Shown piece after piece: positions 35,819 to 44,776 of a DNA stretch of 64,000 bases. Below the pieces are notes generated by a model that did no database searches, was not told the DNA's origin, and saw only the letters and a program-made list of their open reading frames with translations. Source of the DNA: Mesorhizobium sp. (GTDB lineage Bacteria; Pseudomonadota; Alphaproteobacteria; Rhizobiales; Rhizobiaceae); assembly GCA_004020545.1 (NCBI GenBank), contig SAQE01000028.1, positions 1-64,000 of the forward strand, written 5' to 3'. The position numbers and the translations under genes are program-made. Numbering within the stretch: the first letter of the stretch is position 1; each line of letters starts with the position of its first letter.

Positions 35819-36167
35819 TGTTGAACGTCTTTCAGAATTCTCGCCTTAGGAGCCGTGGGCGACCCGCGGGATGCGAACCATCCTCGCGGGTCTACCGACC
35901 TGTTTTGAAACATGAGGGGGTAACTTTTTCAATTGTATTACTCAAGAGAGTCCATATGCGGAAGCGTCTGCTCACCTGCCATGCGCATCAGATGCAATCC
36001 CCAGCGCATCAGCCTCGCCGGTCTTGTTGCGCTGTGCGCGGCACAGAGCCTGGCGTCGACGATTGTGCTTTCGAGCGTCGCCTGAGCGAAAGAGCTATGT
36101 CCTACTTCAATTGATGTATGCCTCCTCTTCAAGCATGTGCTAATAAAGGCATTTGCAGGAGGATGCT
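35819..36167. other. Gap between divergent glycosyltransferase operon and fecR-like gene
   Basis: This 349-base stretch separates two divergent units and must hold both promoters. I see no clear -35/-10 pair or hairpin. It contains one small open frame described separately. The strongest translation signal, GCAGGAGG at 36155-36162, belongs to the fecR-like gene. Confidence 0.5.
35981..36085 (+). CDS. Possible 34-residue hydrophobic peptide
   Basis: The short frame starts with MRIRCNPQRISLAGLVAL and ends with SLASTIVLSSVA. It has a basic start and a hydrophobic second half like a signal peptide or a tiny membrane peptide. No convincing ribosome site lies in front of it. It could equally be a remnant of an exported protein or chance. 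Confidence 0.2.
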   Translation: MRIRCNPQRISLAGLVALCAAQSLASTIVLSSVA

Positions 36168-37046
36168 ATGCCGTCCTTGAGGTGGGCTGCTATTGTCGCT
36201 CTGGCCGCGACGCTCAACAATGCGACACCGACCATAGCCGCCGAAGCAGTGGGCCAGGCAGTCGTGATCAAGACTGCCGTGACCGGCGCAAGCGGACCGC
36301 TGGAAGTCAAATCACCCGTTCATCGGGACGAACGGATCAGTACATCCAATTCCGGGCTTGGCCAATTCGTGTTCCTGGATGGCACCAAGCTGGCGGTGGG
36401 ATGGGGTTCTTCAGTCGTCATCGACAAGTACGTCTTCAACGATGATAATTCGGTGAAGAAGCTTACCATCCGCGCTGCCAAGGGAACGTTTCGCTGGATA
36501 AGCGGAAGCTCGCCTTCGTCCGCCTACCAGATCGTGACGCCTGCAGGCACGATAGGCGTGCGGGGAACAGCATTCGATGTCCACATCGCGCCCAACGGCA
36601 AAACCGCCGTCGTCCTCCTGAAGGGGACGGCCCGATTCTGCAGCGGCGGCGGATGCAGGGAACTGAAGCGGCGCTGCGATTGTGTGGTCGCGACGCCATC
36701 GGGCGCAATGACCGACGTTATCAAGGTCAATCGATCCGTGCTCACCACACTCGGCACTTCGCGGGCATTGCCGTTTCTGACCGGCAATCAGCAGCTTTCG
36801 GGAGGCTTTGCCGCAATCGGCGGAAATTGCGGGCTTACGGCTGCCATTCAGCAGGAACATACGCCGCGGCCGCAGCAGCGCAACTCACCGGCGCCACCCA
36901 GTCCGGGCACGCCCAATCCGCCGAGCCCGCCGGAGCCGCCGCCGAAGGGCGAGGTGGATGACGGCAACAACGGGCATGGAAATGATCCGGGTAAGCACGA
37001 TCCCAGCAATCCCGGAAAATCCTACGGTCCTGGCAAGAAGGGATAG
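36168..37046 (+). CDS. Secreted FecR-domain protein with low-complexity tail
   Basis: The 292-residue protein has a signal peptide (cleavage near TIAAEA) and a FecR-type domain at about 35-190. Visible blocks are LGQFVFLDGTKLAVGWGSSVVID, KGTFRWISGSS and GTIGVRGTAFDVHI. Its C-terminal 70 residues are rich in Pro, Gly, Lys and Asn. The ATG at 36168 has GCAGGAGG close upstream; a TTG at 36153 is rejected. In other alphaproteobacteria similar FecR proteins accompany CHASE2 cyclases, and one lies convergent here. The TAG at 37044 is followed in frame by eleven more Gly/Lys-type codons and a second stop at 37080, so the tail may have been cut short by a nonsense change. Confidence 0.83.
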   Translation: MPSLRWAAIVALAATLNNATPTIAAEAVGQAVVIKTAVTGASGPLEVKSPVHRDERISTSNSGLGQFVFLDGTKLAVGWGSSVVIDKYVFNDDNSVKKLTIRAAKGTFRWISGSSPSSAYQIVTPAGTIGVRGTAFDVHIAPNGKTAVVLLKGTARFCSGGGCRELKRRCDCVVATPSGAMTDVIKVNRSVLTTLGTSRALPFLTGNQQLSGGFAAIGGNCGLTAAIQQEHTPRPQQRNSPAPPSPGTPNPPSPPEPPPKGEVDDGNNGHGNDPGKHDPSNPGKSYGPGKKG

Positions 37047-37220
37047 GGCAAGGGCGGTGGCAACGGCAAGAGCAGCAGATAGCCGCTCTTTTTCCTGGCG
37101 CGTCCGGTATTCGGCTTCGCCGGCCGGTCGGGGCCAACTCGCTTCTACGTCGGGGTGGACGAAATCATTGCCCTTGAACAGCAGCGAGTCGGGCGGTCGA
37201 CCGCCCTGTATGAACGCAGG

Positions 37221-39425
37221 TCAGGAACCGGAGCCGAATTGTTGCTCCGCATAGCCGGCATTCACTTCCACCGCCGCTCCCGCCCGTTTGGCAACAAAAT
37301 CATCCGCTCTGCGCGATATCCGGCCATAGAAGTCCTGCAAGCCTGCCGGCAGGCTTGCGGCCTTGGCTTTGGCCGCCGCGATGATCTTTCGGCTGCCTGG
37401 CGAGCGCGATTGCAACGCCTCGACGAGCTTGCCGTGGAGAAGCCGCAATTCCGCAAAATCCGGCAACGACGCAACATTTTCATCGCCGACGACGGCACTG
37501 ATTCTGGTCCTGGAGCTCTTTCCCTTGAGCTCCAGCGATCCCGCGTCGAGCAAGGCCCAGCCTGGCAGCGATCTTACTGTGTCGTCGGACGCGAGGATGT
37601 CGAAACTCACCGCCTTGCATGTTGTCTCGATACGCGCTGCGATGTTCACCGCGTCGCCAACGGCTGAATAGTTGAAGCGCGACTCCGCACCCATGTTTCC
37701 GACGCAGGCGATGCCGGTATGGATTCCGATACCGATGCGAACTGTCTGCCCGGCCCCGAATCCGAATGCATCGCTTTCGTTGAGGCGAGCAATCGTCTCG
37801 CGCATGGCCAATGCCGCGCGAACGGCCTTGGCAGGATGATCGGTGACATCGACCGGGGCATTCCAAAAGGCCATGATCGAATCGCCAATGAACTTGTCGA
37901 GTGTGCCTTCATTGGCGGTGACATGACGGCTGAGCGCGTCGAGAAGCGTGTTCAGAAACCGTACGACAGCGGTGGGCGGCAGTCTTTCGCTGATCTCGGT
38001 GAAGTTGCGCACATCCACAAACATCACGGTCAGCTCTCGGTCGTCTCCGCCAAGACGAAGTGCGTTGCGCGTGTGCTCGATGCGGTAGAGAAGCGATGGC
38101 GACAAATATTGGCCGAAGGCCCGCCGGATCGCGCGCCGCTCCCGGTCAGTTACCAGGAAGCGGAAAGAGGTTGTCGCGAAATGCGTGATCGTGCCCATGA
38201 CGATCGGCGCAAACGGGTCGAACAGCAGTCCCGCAAGCGAAAAGGCGAGCCATGATGCGACGAGCGCCAGGCCCGTGATCGCCAGACCGCAGGCGAGTGC
38301 AATCGCGGGGCTTACGAAAATCGTGAGAATCACCAAAAGGATGCCCAGCATCGCGATCGACGCGATTTCCAGCCCGTTTGCCCAGTCGGGCCGCGACAGA
38401 TAGTGGCCGGACAGTACCTGTTCAACCATCTGCGCGTGGAGCGAGACGCCCGGCACGTTCTCACCGAGTGCCGTGACACGAATATCCTGGAGCCCGGCGG
38501 CGGAAGTGCCGACAAACACGATGCTGCCCTCGATCGCGGCCCTTGTTTGGGACGAGACGCCGCCGGTTGCGAGCACGTCCTTCGCCGAAACATACCGTTC
38601 CGCCCTGTCGGGACTGACATAGAGCCAGAGTTCGCCGGCCGAGGTCACCGGGATAACGAAGTCGCCGATCTTGACGGAGGTCATTATGCCTTGCTGATCC
38701 GGCGTGCCGGCAATGAGATAGGTGGAGGCGCCTTGCGCTACCCTCATGGCTTCGAGGGCAAGATCCGGATAAAGCTGCTCGCCATCAGTCAGAAAGAGTG
38801 GAGTTGCCCTCACCACAGCGGTCGACCTGCCCGGATTGAGGCTGATGTGTCCGATGCCGGCGGCATTGGCCTCAAGCTGCGGCCGCAGCGGTGTGGCTGC
38901 CTTGATATGAGGAGGAGCATCGACCGGGCTCTCGCCCGTAAAGGCGATGCCAGCCTTCATTTGCGGACGATAGTTCCCTTCGTTGGAGATGCCGTAACCC
39001 AGGATAACTGGCTTGCCGGCGATCGACCGGGCGAAGATCTCGTCGTTGTCGGGCAGGCGGTCGAGCAGGGCAGGATCGATGCCTGGCACGTCGCGGACAA
39101 CAGTGCGAGGCGACAGACGATCAGGCTCGGCGAAAAGAATGTCGAATGCGATGGCTGCCGCACCAAGCTCCGTCAGTTTCTCGACCAGAGCCGCCATGCG
39201 ATCCCTGGGCCACGGCCACTGCCCGAACTGCTGCAATGAGGCCTCGTCGATGTCGACCACGCGGACGGGCATCGACTCGAAGTGGCGAGGTGCCAGCCTC
39301 TGATATTGGTCGAACGTCGCTTCGCGGGCCAGTCTCAACGGCTGCGGGTCGCTCGCCCGGACAAAGGTAAGCGCCGCTACCAGTGACAAACCCAGGATAA
39401 CGCCGGCCAACTGGGCGCGTGTCAT
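37221..39425 (-). CDS. CHASE2-domain class III adenylate/guanylate cyclase
   Basis: This 734-residue membrane protein begins with one membrane helix and a periplasmic CHASE2 sensor domain (residues about 30-300, with VRVVDIDEASLQQFGQWPWPR and AAIAFDILFAEPD). A cluster of three helices at about 315-405 follows, then a cytoplasmic cyclase domain at about 430-620. The cyclase site is complete: FVDVRNFT and FIGDSIMA (metal Asp), the Lys in LDKFIGD and Asp in AVGDAVN (adenine side), and Asn and Arg in VNIAARIE. The ATG at 39425 was chosen to give the first membrane helix. It probably makes cAMP in response to a periplasmic signal; the convergent FecR protein is a likely partner. Confidence 0.88.
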   Translation of the reverse strand: MTRAQLAGVILGLSLVAALTFVRASDPQPLRLAREATFDQYQRLAPRHFESMPVRVVDIDEASLQQFGQWPWPRDRMAALVEKLTELGAAAIAFDILFAEPDRLSPRTVVRDVPGIDPALLDRLPDNDEIFARSIAGKPVILGYGISNEGNYRPQMKAGIAFTGESPVDAPPHIKAATPLRPQLEANAAGIGHISLNPGRSTAVVRATPLFLTDGEQLYPDLALEAMRVAQGASTYLIAGTPDQQGIMTSVKIGDFVIPVTSAGELWLYVSPDRAERYVSAKDVLATGGVSSQTRAAIEGSIVFVGTSAAGLQDIRVTALGENVPGVSLHAQMVEQVLSGHYLSRPDWANGLEIASIAMLGILLVILTIFVSPAIALACGLAITGLALVASWLAFSLAGLLFDPFAPIVMGTITHFATTSFRFLVTDRERRAIRRAFGQYLSPSLLYRIEHTRNALRLGGDDRELTVMFVDVRNFTEISERLPPTAVVRFLNTLLDALSRHVTANEGTLDKFIGDSIMAFWNAPVDVTDHPAKAVRAALAMRETIARLNESDAFGFGAGQTVRIGIGIHTGIACVGNMGAESRFNYSAVGDAVNIAARIETTCKAVSFDILASDDTVRSLPGWALLDAGSLELKGKSSRTRISAVVGDENVASLPDFAELRLLHGKLVEALQSRSPGSRKIIAAAKAKAASLPAGLQDFYGRISRRADDFVAKRAGAAVEVNAGYAEQQFGSGS

Positions 39426-39917
39426 GACTTCTGCACCGGTTGCTGCGCCGCGTGTCCTTCCTGCATGGTCCCGCCCCGGGAAGTAGGTTTCGAGCCTCAA
39501 GGCTAGGCTGCATTGTTCCCGGCGAATGTGCAATCACCAACCTTACGCCCAACGGAGTAGCGCAGTTCCACCGCTGGCGATTTCCGTAGCTACGAAGAAA
39601 CTCAATCGGCTCCGCGCACTCGACAGTCGAGGGCGAAGGGCATCATTTGAGTTTTGCGCGCCTTCACGACGCGCGTCTGTCGATGAACAACGACCGCGAT
39701 GAGGCGCAAAGCAGTCATTCGGTACAAGATAAATGCCTATCGCTGGAGGCCTTGGCCGAGATCGAAATGCCCCCAACGGCTAAATAGACGCCGGCAAGCA
39801 GCCCGCGCAAACTCGGAACGATGACGTCTTGCACCACATCATGGGCTTCTTCAAGGTAGGAGCAACGACGGACATAAAATGTCGTTGCTCGTCGATTTGA
39901 CCGAAGGTTACAGCACG
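39426..39917. other. Gap with a perfect hairpin before the MscS gene
   Basis: This 492-base stretch lies between the divergent CHASE2 cyclase and the MscS channel genes. I see no protein-coding frame with similarity and no clear promoter. A 10-bp perfect inverted repeat lies at 39860-39890. Confidence 0.5.
39860..39890 (+). promoter_or_regulatory. Perfect 10-bp hairpin at the start of the MscS transcript
   Basis: GAGCAACGAC at 39860-39869 and GTCGTTGCTC at 39881-39890 are perfect inverted repeats with an 11-base loop. The hairpin covers an in-frame ATG (39879), which would be hidden if transcribed. It might be an operator or a translational control structure in the leader of the MscS gene. 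Confidence 0.4.
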
Positions 39918-42218
39918 ATGCCACTCATGGTTCGACGGTCCGGACTCAGGAATTTGGTCCACCCGGCACGACGTCCGGGAAATCTGATCGCGATGTTGGC
40001 CCTGATTGCCGGGCCGCTCGTCTTTGGGATCGCCCTCTTGTTGGCTGGCCCTGCACAGGCACAGGCGCCGGCGACCGTCCCGCCTGAAAAGGTCAAACAG
40101 CTATTCGATCTTCTCGACGATCCGTCGGTGAAGGCCTGGGTGGCCGAACAACGAAAGCAGGATGCCGGGTCAACGGGAGCGCCTGCCGCGGCAGGAGCTT
40201 CGCCGTCCGGCGCATCGTCCGACGCCGTGGCCGCGCCAGGCCGGATGAATACGATGGCATCCTCGACGCTCGATCGGATCAAGCATCATATCGAAAGAAT
40301 CGTGCGAACTTTGCCCTTGCTGCCAGGCCAGTTCGCGCGCGTTCGGGCAGAGACCATGGAGGATATGTCCAGCAAGGGGCCTGCCGGCGTATTTCTGCTG
40401 ATTGCGATGTTCATCGCTGCCGGTCTGGCGCTCACTTGGGCAACGTACAAGTTCACTCGTCCATTTCGTCTTTGGATTATCGCGCAACCGAAGGATACGC
40501 CCGTTGGCCGGGCCAAGAAGATTGGCGGGCGCGCGCTTTATTCCAGCCTGCTGATCGTCTCGTTCGCATTGGGCAGCGCCGGCGCGTTCATGTTGTTCGA
40601 CTGGCCAATGCTTATCCGCGAGATCGTGCTGACATTTCTGATGGCTGCAGTCGCCACAGCGGGTGTGCGCATGTACCTCGCAGCCCTGCTCGTCCCTTCC
40701 TTCATGCACGTCGAGAACGCCGTCGAGGTTCGCGCTTTGCCGATCACCAACGAAACGGCCGACCATTGGTTCTATTGGGTACCCCGGATCGTCGGCGTCT
40801 TCGCCTTCTTCGCCGCCGCGTTTATCCTCTTGCCGGGTCTCGGCATCGATCAGGACGGAATGTTGGTTCTGTCAGTGGGCGCCGATTTCGTGCTGCTGCT
40901 GCTCTTTCTGATTGCGGTTTGGCGCCGGCCAAGAACACAGCGAGACGGTGCGCACCAAAGCGGTCACACGGCAACGACATGGTTCTTGACAGCTTATTTC
41001 GTCGTTCTGTTCCTGCAGCGCATCGCCGGCCTTCCTATATTGTTCTGGTTTACCTTCGCCGCATTCTTCCTGCCTTTGGCAATCGTGCTGACGCAGCGCG
41101 GTGTCAATTTCGTCCTGCGGCCGGGTTCGGAAGATGCCGGCCGGCCTACGATCCCGGCGGTGACGATCGCTGTCATCGATCGCGGGATCCGGATGATTTT
41201 CATCCTGGCGGCGGCTTACGTTCTCGCGCGTGTCTGGGGTCTGGACATGCAGTCCATGCGGGACAGCGATACGACGACCAACCTCATATTGCGCGGCCTG
41301 ATCAATGTCGTGGTCATTGCGCTTGCCGCCGATTTCGGCTGGTCGATCATCAAAGCCTTGATCGAGCGAAAGCTGGGCATCGAAACGCCGCACGCGGTGA
41401 TCGACGACGAGGAGGCCCCGATCCTCGATCCGCAGCAGGCTCGGCTGCGCACGCTCTTGCCGATCATCCAAAACATTCTGCTCGCGGTGATCGTCGTGAT
41501 GGCGGTGCTGATGATGCTCGCCTCGATGGGTATCGAGATCGGCCCGCTGATCGCCGGCGCTGGCGTCGTTGGTGTCGCTGTGGGATTTGGGGCGCAAACC
41601 ATAGTCAAGGACGTCATTTCGGGCGTGTTTTTTCTGCTCGATGATGCGTTTCGTGTTGGCGAATACATTTCATCGGGCCGTTATGTAGGAACGGTGGAGA
41701 GCTTTTCGCTGCGCTCGGTGAAGCTGCGCCACCACCGTGGCTCGCTGTTCACAATACCTTTCGGTGAACTCGGGGCGGTCCAGAACCAGAGCCGTGACTG
41801 GGTTACCGACAAATTCAACATCACCGTCGGATATGACACCGATATCGACTTCGCTCGCAAGCTGATCAAGCGAATCGGCCTCGAACTGGCGGAAGACCCT
41901 GAATTCAAAAACTGGGTGCTCTCACCGATCAAGATGCAGGGCGTACAGGAGTTCGGCGAGTACGGCATCGTATTGAGGGTCAAGGTCACAACCAGACCGG
42001 GAGGCGCCTTCGGTATGAAACGCAAATTCTATGTACGCCTCCGCCAAGTCTTTAAGGAGCAGGGCATCGAACTCCCATTCCCGACTGTCCACGTCGAAGG
42101 GCTACAGAACCCGCATGGGGCAGAGAAGGCGCCGTTGGAGATCACACCCGAGTTAAAAATCGCGGTCGCGCAGTCGCACACCAATCGGCGCAGAAAAAAA
42201 GCTGGCACAACGGAGTAG
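39918..42218 (+). CDS. Large mechanosensitive channel of the MscS family
   Basis: The 766-residue protein has a signal peptide (AQAQAPA cleavage region), a long N-terminal part with about eight further membrane helices, and a C-terminal MscS core. The pore helix is IAGAGVVGVAVGFGAQTIVK at about residue 545-565, followed by the beta domain (GEYISSGRYVGTVESFSLRS) and the C-terminal domain. Such channels open under membrane tension and release solutes on hypo-osmotic shock. The ATG at 39918 has GAAGG ten bases upstream; the ATG at 39879 lies inside a hairpin and has a poorly placed ribosome site. No cyclic-nucleotide-binding domain is attached. Confidence 0.85.
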   Translation: MPLMVRRSGLRNLVHPARRPGNLIAMLALIAGPLVFGIALLLAGPAQAQAPATVPPEKVKQLFDLLDDPSVKAWVAEQRKQDAGSTGAPAAAGASPSGASSDAVAAPGRMNTMASSTLDRIKHHIERIVRTLPLLPGQFARVRAETMEDMSSKGPAGVFLLIAMFIAAGLALTWATYKFTRPFRLWIIAQPKDTPVGRAKKIGGRALYSSLLIVSFALGSAGAFMLFDWPMLIREIVLTFLMAAVATAGVRMYLAALLVPSFMHVENAVEVRALPITNETADHWFYWVPRIVGVFAFFAAAFILLPGLGIDQDGMLVLSVGADFVLLLLFLIAVWRRPRTQRDGAHQSGHTATTWFLTAYFVVLFLQRIAGLPILFWFTFAAFFLPLAIVLTQRGVNFVLRPGSEDAGRPTIPAVTIAVIDRGIRMIFILAAAYVLARVWGLDMQSMRDSDTTTNLILRGLINVVVIALAADFGWSIIKALIERKLGIETPHAVIDDEEAPILDPQQARLRTLLPIIQNILLAVIVVMAVLMMLASMGIEIGPLIAGAGVVGVAVGFGAQTIVKDVISGVFFLLDDAFRVGEYISSGRYVGTVESFSLRSVKLRHHRGSLFTIPFGELGAVQNQSRDWVTDKFNITVGYDTDIDFARKLIKRIGLELAEDPEFKNWVLSPIKMQGVQEFGEYGIVLRVKVTTRPGGAFGMKRKFYVRLRQVFKEQGIELPFPTVHVEGLQNPHGAEKAPLEITPELKIAVAQSHTNRRRKKAGTTE

Positions 42219-42417
42219 GAAAGCTGGGACACCGGCCGGTCACAACGCGGCTTTCCGCGTATCGCCTGTGGCAGGGATACTCTTTTATCTTCAACCGTTC
42301 AAGATGAAAAGTACGGTCACGAGCGTCACTGACCCTTCTTGCAGTGCGGCTAGTCGCCAAATGCCGGAAGGATCATTTCAATTGGCCGTCGCCACCGGCA
42401 TAGTGCCATCGGGGGCA

Positions 42418-42442
42418 ACCACGGCGAAGAGACCGCCGTGGT
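42418..42442 (-). terminator. Stem-loop after ftsZ
   Basis: ACCACGGCG (42418-42426) pairs with CGCCGTGGT (42434-42442) across a 7-base loop, starting two bases after the ftsZ stop. There is no strong run of T on the minus strand after it, so termination is likely but not certain. Confidence 0.5.
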
Positions 42443-42443
42443 A

Positions 42444-43436
42444 TCAAGCGGTCCTTTGCTCAAGCTGCGCCATGTCCACGCCCTTCCGCAGGCCCGTTGC
42501 GACAACCGACACCCGGAATTTCCCAGCCAACGCCTGATCGAAGATGGCGCCGACGATAATATCGGCGTCGGCGTCGACCTCTTCCCGTATCCGTGTCGCT
42601 GCTTCATCGACCTCGAAGAGTGTCATGTCCATGCCGCCGCAGATCGAAACAAGCAGGCCTCTGGCGCCTGTCATGGAGGCTTCGTCGAGGAGCGGGTTGG
42701 CAATTGCAGCCTCCGCGGCCGTCCTTGCACGGCCTTCCCCGGAGGCCTCGCCGGTTCCCATCATCGCTCGACCCATGTCCCGCATCACCGACTTGACGTC
42801 GGCGAAGTCGAGATTGATCAGACCTTCTTTCACGATCAGATCCGTGATGCAGCCGACACCGGCGTAGAGAACACGGTCCGCCATGGCAAATGCGTCGGCA
42901 AACGTTGTCCTGGCGTCGGCCACCCTGAATAGGTTCTGGTTCGGGATGACGATCACTGTATCGGCGCTCTCGCGAAGGCGTTCTATGCCTTCCTCGGCGG
43001 CCTGGGTCCTGCGCTTGCCTTCGAACGCGAAAGGCTTGGTCACCACGGCCACCGTCAGAATGCCGGCATCGCGCGCGGCACGCGCAATAATGGGCGCGGC
43101 GCCAGTCCCCGTGCCGCCCCCCATGCCAGCGGTGATGAAACACATGTGCGTTCCCGCCAGATGATCCATGATCTCGTCGATGGATTCCTCCGCGGCCGCG
43201 CTGCCGACCTGTGGCAAGGATCCGGCGCCCAGGCCCTCGGTCACATGCGCACCCAACTGGATCAGTCGCGACGACTTCGACATTGTGAGCGCCTGGGCGT
43301 CAGTATTGGCGACGACGAACTCGACGCCTTGCAATCCTTCGGCGATCATGTTGTTGACGGCGTTTCCGCCAGCGCCGCCGACCCCGACAACGGTGATCTT
43401 AGGCCTCATCTCCAGGATTTCCGGCTTGGCAGTCAT
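42444..43436 (-). CDS. ftsZ2: Short second FtsZ (tubulin-like GTPase)
   Basis: This 330-residue protein has the tubulin/FtsZ core. The GTP-binding motif is [10 protein letters not shown] at about residue 104-113, preceded by [15 protein letters not shown]. The T7 synergy loop is [12 protein letters not shown], so catalytic residues look intact. It ends shortly after the C-terminal domain ([13 protein letters not shown]) and lacks the long linker and the conserved C-terminal peptide that contacts FtsA and ZipA. This matches the shorter FtsZ2 of Sinorhizobium. The gene is not in a division-wall cluster here. The ATG at 43436 gives a normal N-terminus. It may co-assemble with the main FtsZ or act independently. 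Confidence 0.85.
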   Translation of the reverse strand: MTAKPEILEMRPKITVVGVGGAGGNAVNNMIAEGLQGVEFVVANTDAQALTMSKSSRLIQLGAHVTEGLGAGSLPQVGSAAAEESIDEIMDHLAGTHMCFITAGMGGGTGTGAAPIIARAARDAGILTVAVVTKPFAFEGKRRTQAAEEGIERLRESADTVIVIPNQNLFRVADARTTFADAFAMADRVLYAGVGCITDLIVKEGLINLDFADVKSVMRDMGRAMMGTGEASGEGRARTAAEAAIANPLLDEASMTGARGLLVSICGGMDMTLFEVDEAATRIREEVDADADIIVGAIFDQALAGKFRVSVVATGLRKGVDMAQLEQRTA

Positions 43437-43781
43437 TGCGGTCTCTCTACGGAAGGCACCCGCTGCCCCCGCCGCGTAACCATGCGGAACCGGAGCAACG
43501 TACACACGAATCAGGCGATCCCCACCTACATCAGAGAATCAGAGGAGACGCCTGGCTGCAAGGTCGGGCTGAGAGCCATGTGCTTTCGCGCCCAGATGTT
43601 CGACGCCACCCCGCATCAGTTCGGCCAACACGCGCCGAGCCCGCTTCCGGCAATCTTGGTACGTTGATCCCGGGAACCTAACCATGGTTCTGAAAACATT
43701 GACGGACGAAAGAGTGCAGTCCACCTTTGCGTGATCTGATTCAGCCCCCTAGACCGAACCGGCCGAACAGCTCAGGGGACA
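43437..43781. other. Gap between divergent ftsZ2 and nadQ
   Basis: This 345-base region must hold promoters for both genes. It contains no convincing open frame and no tRNA. TTGACG near 43697 could be a -35 element of the nadQ promoter; I see no clear -10. AGGGGACA directly before 43782 is the ribosome site of nadQ. Confidence 0.4.
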
Positions 43782-44732
43782 ATGAAAGGCCAGGCAGCAG
43801 CAAGCAGAAAGGAAACGCCGCCAGGCAGGCCCCATGAGGCCAGCGTGGATCTGATCGCGGTGGTTGTGGCGATGACCGACCAAGAGCCAAGCGTTCTCAC
43901 CGTCGGCCAGGCTAATGCCCTGCCCTCGGGGCCGTTCGAGCTCGGCCATCGCTCCTTGCAGTCTGGCCTTAGAGCATGGGTGGAACAGCAGACCAGTCAC
44001 CAGCTCGGCTATATCGAGCAGCTTTATACGTTCGCCGACCGGGACCGGATCGGCGAGCAGCGCCAGCAGCGCGTGATCTCGATCAGCTATCTTGCCCTGA
44101 CACGCGCCGAACACGCCGCCGGATCGGGCAAGCGTGCCTGGCGGAGCTGGTACGACTATTTCCCCTGGGAAGACCACCGTTCCGGCGCCCCGCCGATGGT
44201 CTCGGACATACTGCAGTCGCGCCTGCTGGCCTGGGTAGACGAGGCGGATCACGATTCATTGCGGCGTGAGCGCCGACAGCGGGCAGCGATTGCCTTTGGC
44301 TTTGACGATCGCGACTGGAACGAAGAGCTCGTCCTTCAGCGTTACGAGCTCCTCTACGAGGCAGGCCTGATCGAGGAGGCAACACGCGGGTCGGCGCGAA
44401 GCACATCCCCATTGGTACCTGGGGCCTCGATGATAGCCGACCATCGCCGCATCCTGGCGACCGGCATCGCGCGGTTGCGTTCGAAGATCAAATACCGCCC
44501 GGTGGTGTTCGAGCTGATGCCGCCCGCATTCACCTTCCTGCAATTGCAACGCACCGTGGAAGCGCTCTCCGGAAGGCTGGTCCACAAGCCGAACTTCCGG
44601 CGCCTCATCGAGCAGCAGGATCTGGTCGAGGAGACGGGAGAGACGGCTGCCGACACCGTCGGGCGGCCGGCGAAGCTCTTCCGCTTTCGACACGCCGTTC
44701 TCGACGAGCGGGTTGTCGCAGGGACGAAATAG
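43782..44732 (+). CDS. nadQ: NadQ: NAD biosynthesis transcriptional regulator
   Basis: The 316-residue protein is a NadQ-type regulator: a Nudix-like N-terminal domain joined to a winged helix. The Nudix-like region (about residues 24-170) begins with VDLIAVVVAMTDQEPSVLTV and lacks the catalytic Nudix box, as expected for a ligand sensor. The C-terminal winged helix has PPAFTFLQLQRTVEALSG and HKPNFRRLIEQQDLVEE. In alphaproteobacteria NadQ represses nadABC and responds to NAD-related ligands. It precedes nadA by 84 bases on the same strand, and those bases hold a promoter and an inverted repeat that could be its operator. Confidence 0.87.
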   Translation: MKGQAAASRKETPPGRPHEASVDLIAVVVAMTDQEPSVLTVGQANALPSGPFELGHRSLQSGLRAWVEQQTSHQLGYIEQLYTFADRDRIGEQRQQRVISISYLALTRAEHAAGSGKRAWRSWYDYFPWEDHRSGAPPMVSDILQSRLLAWVDEADHDSLRRERRQRAAIAFGFDDRDWNEELVLQRYELLYEAGLIEEATRGSARSTSPLVPGASMIADHRRILATGIARLRSKIKYRPVVFELMPPAFTFLQLQRTVEALSGRLVHKPNFRRLIEQQDLVEETGETAADTVGRPAKLFRFRHAVLDERVVAGTK

Positions 44733-44746
44733 CCACAATCGCGCGC

Positions 44747-44776
44747 TTGACATCCCTTATTCTCAAAGTAAGTATA
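44747..44776 (+). promoter_or_regulatory. Likely sigma-70 promoter of nadABC
   Basis: TTGACA at 44747-44752 is a perfect -35 element. AGTATA at 44771-44776 could be the -10 after an 18-base spacer. The -10 overlaps the inverted repeat described as the NadQ operator, a classic layout for repression. Confidence 0.55.

Noticed and set aside
37191..37206. Perfect 16-base palindrome GGGCGGTCGACCGCCC between fecR and the CHASE2 cyclase genes
   Set aside because: It has no loop and no T-run, so it is not a good terminator, and no regulator is known to me for it. It may be chance in GC-rich DNA.
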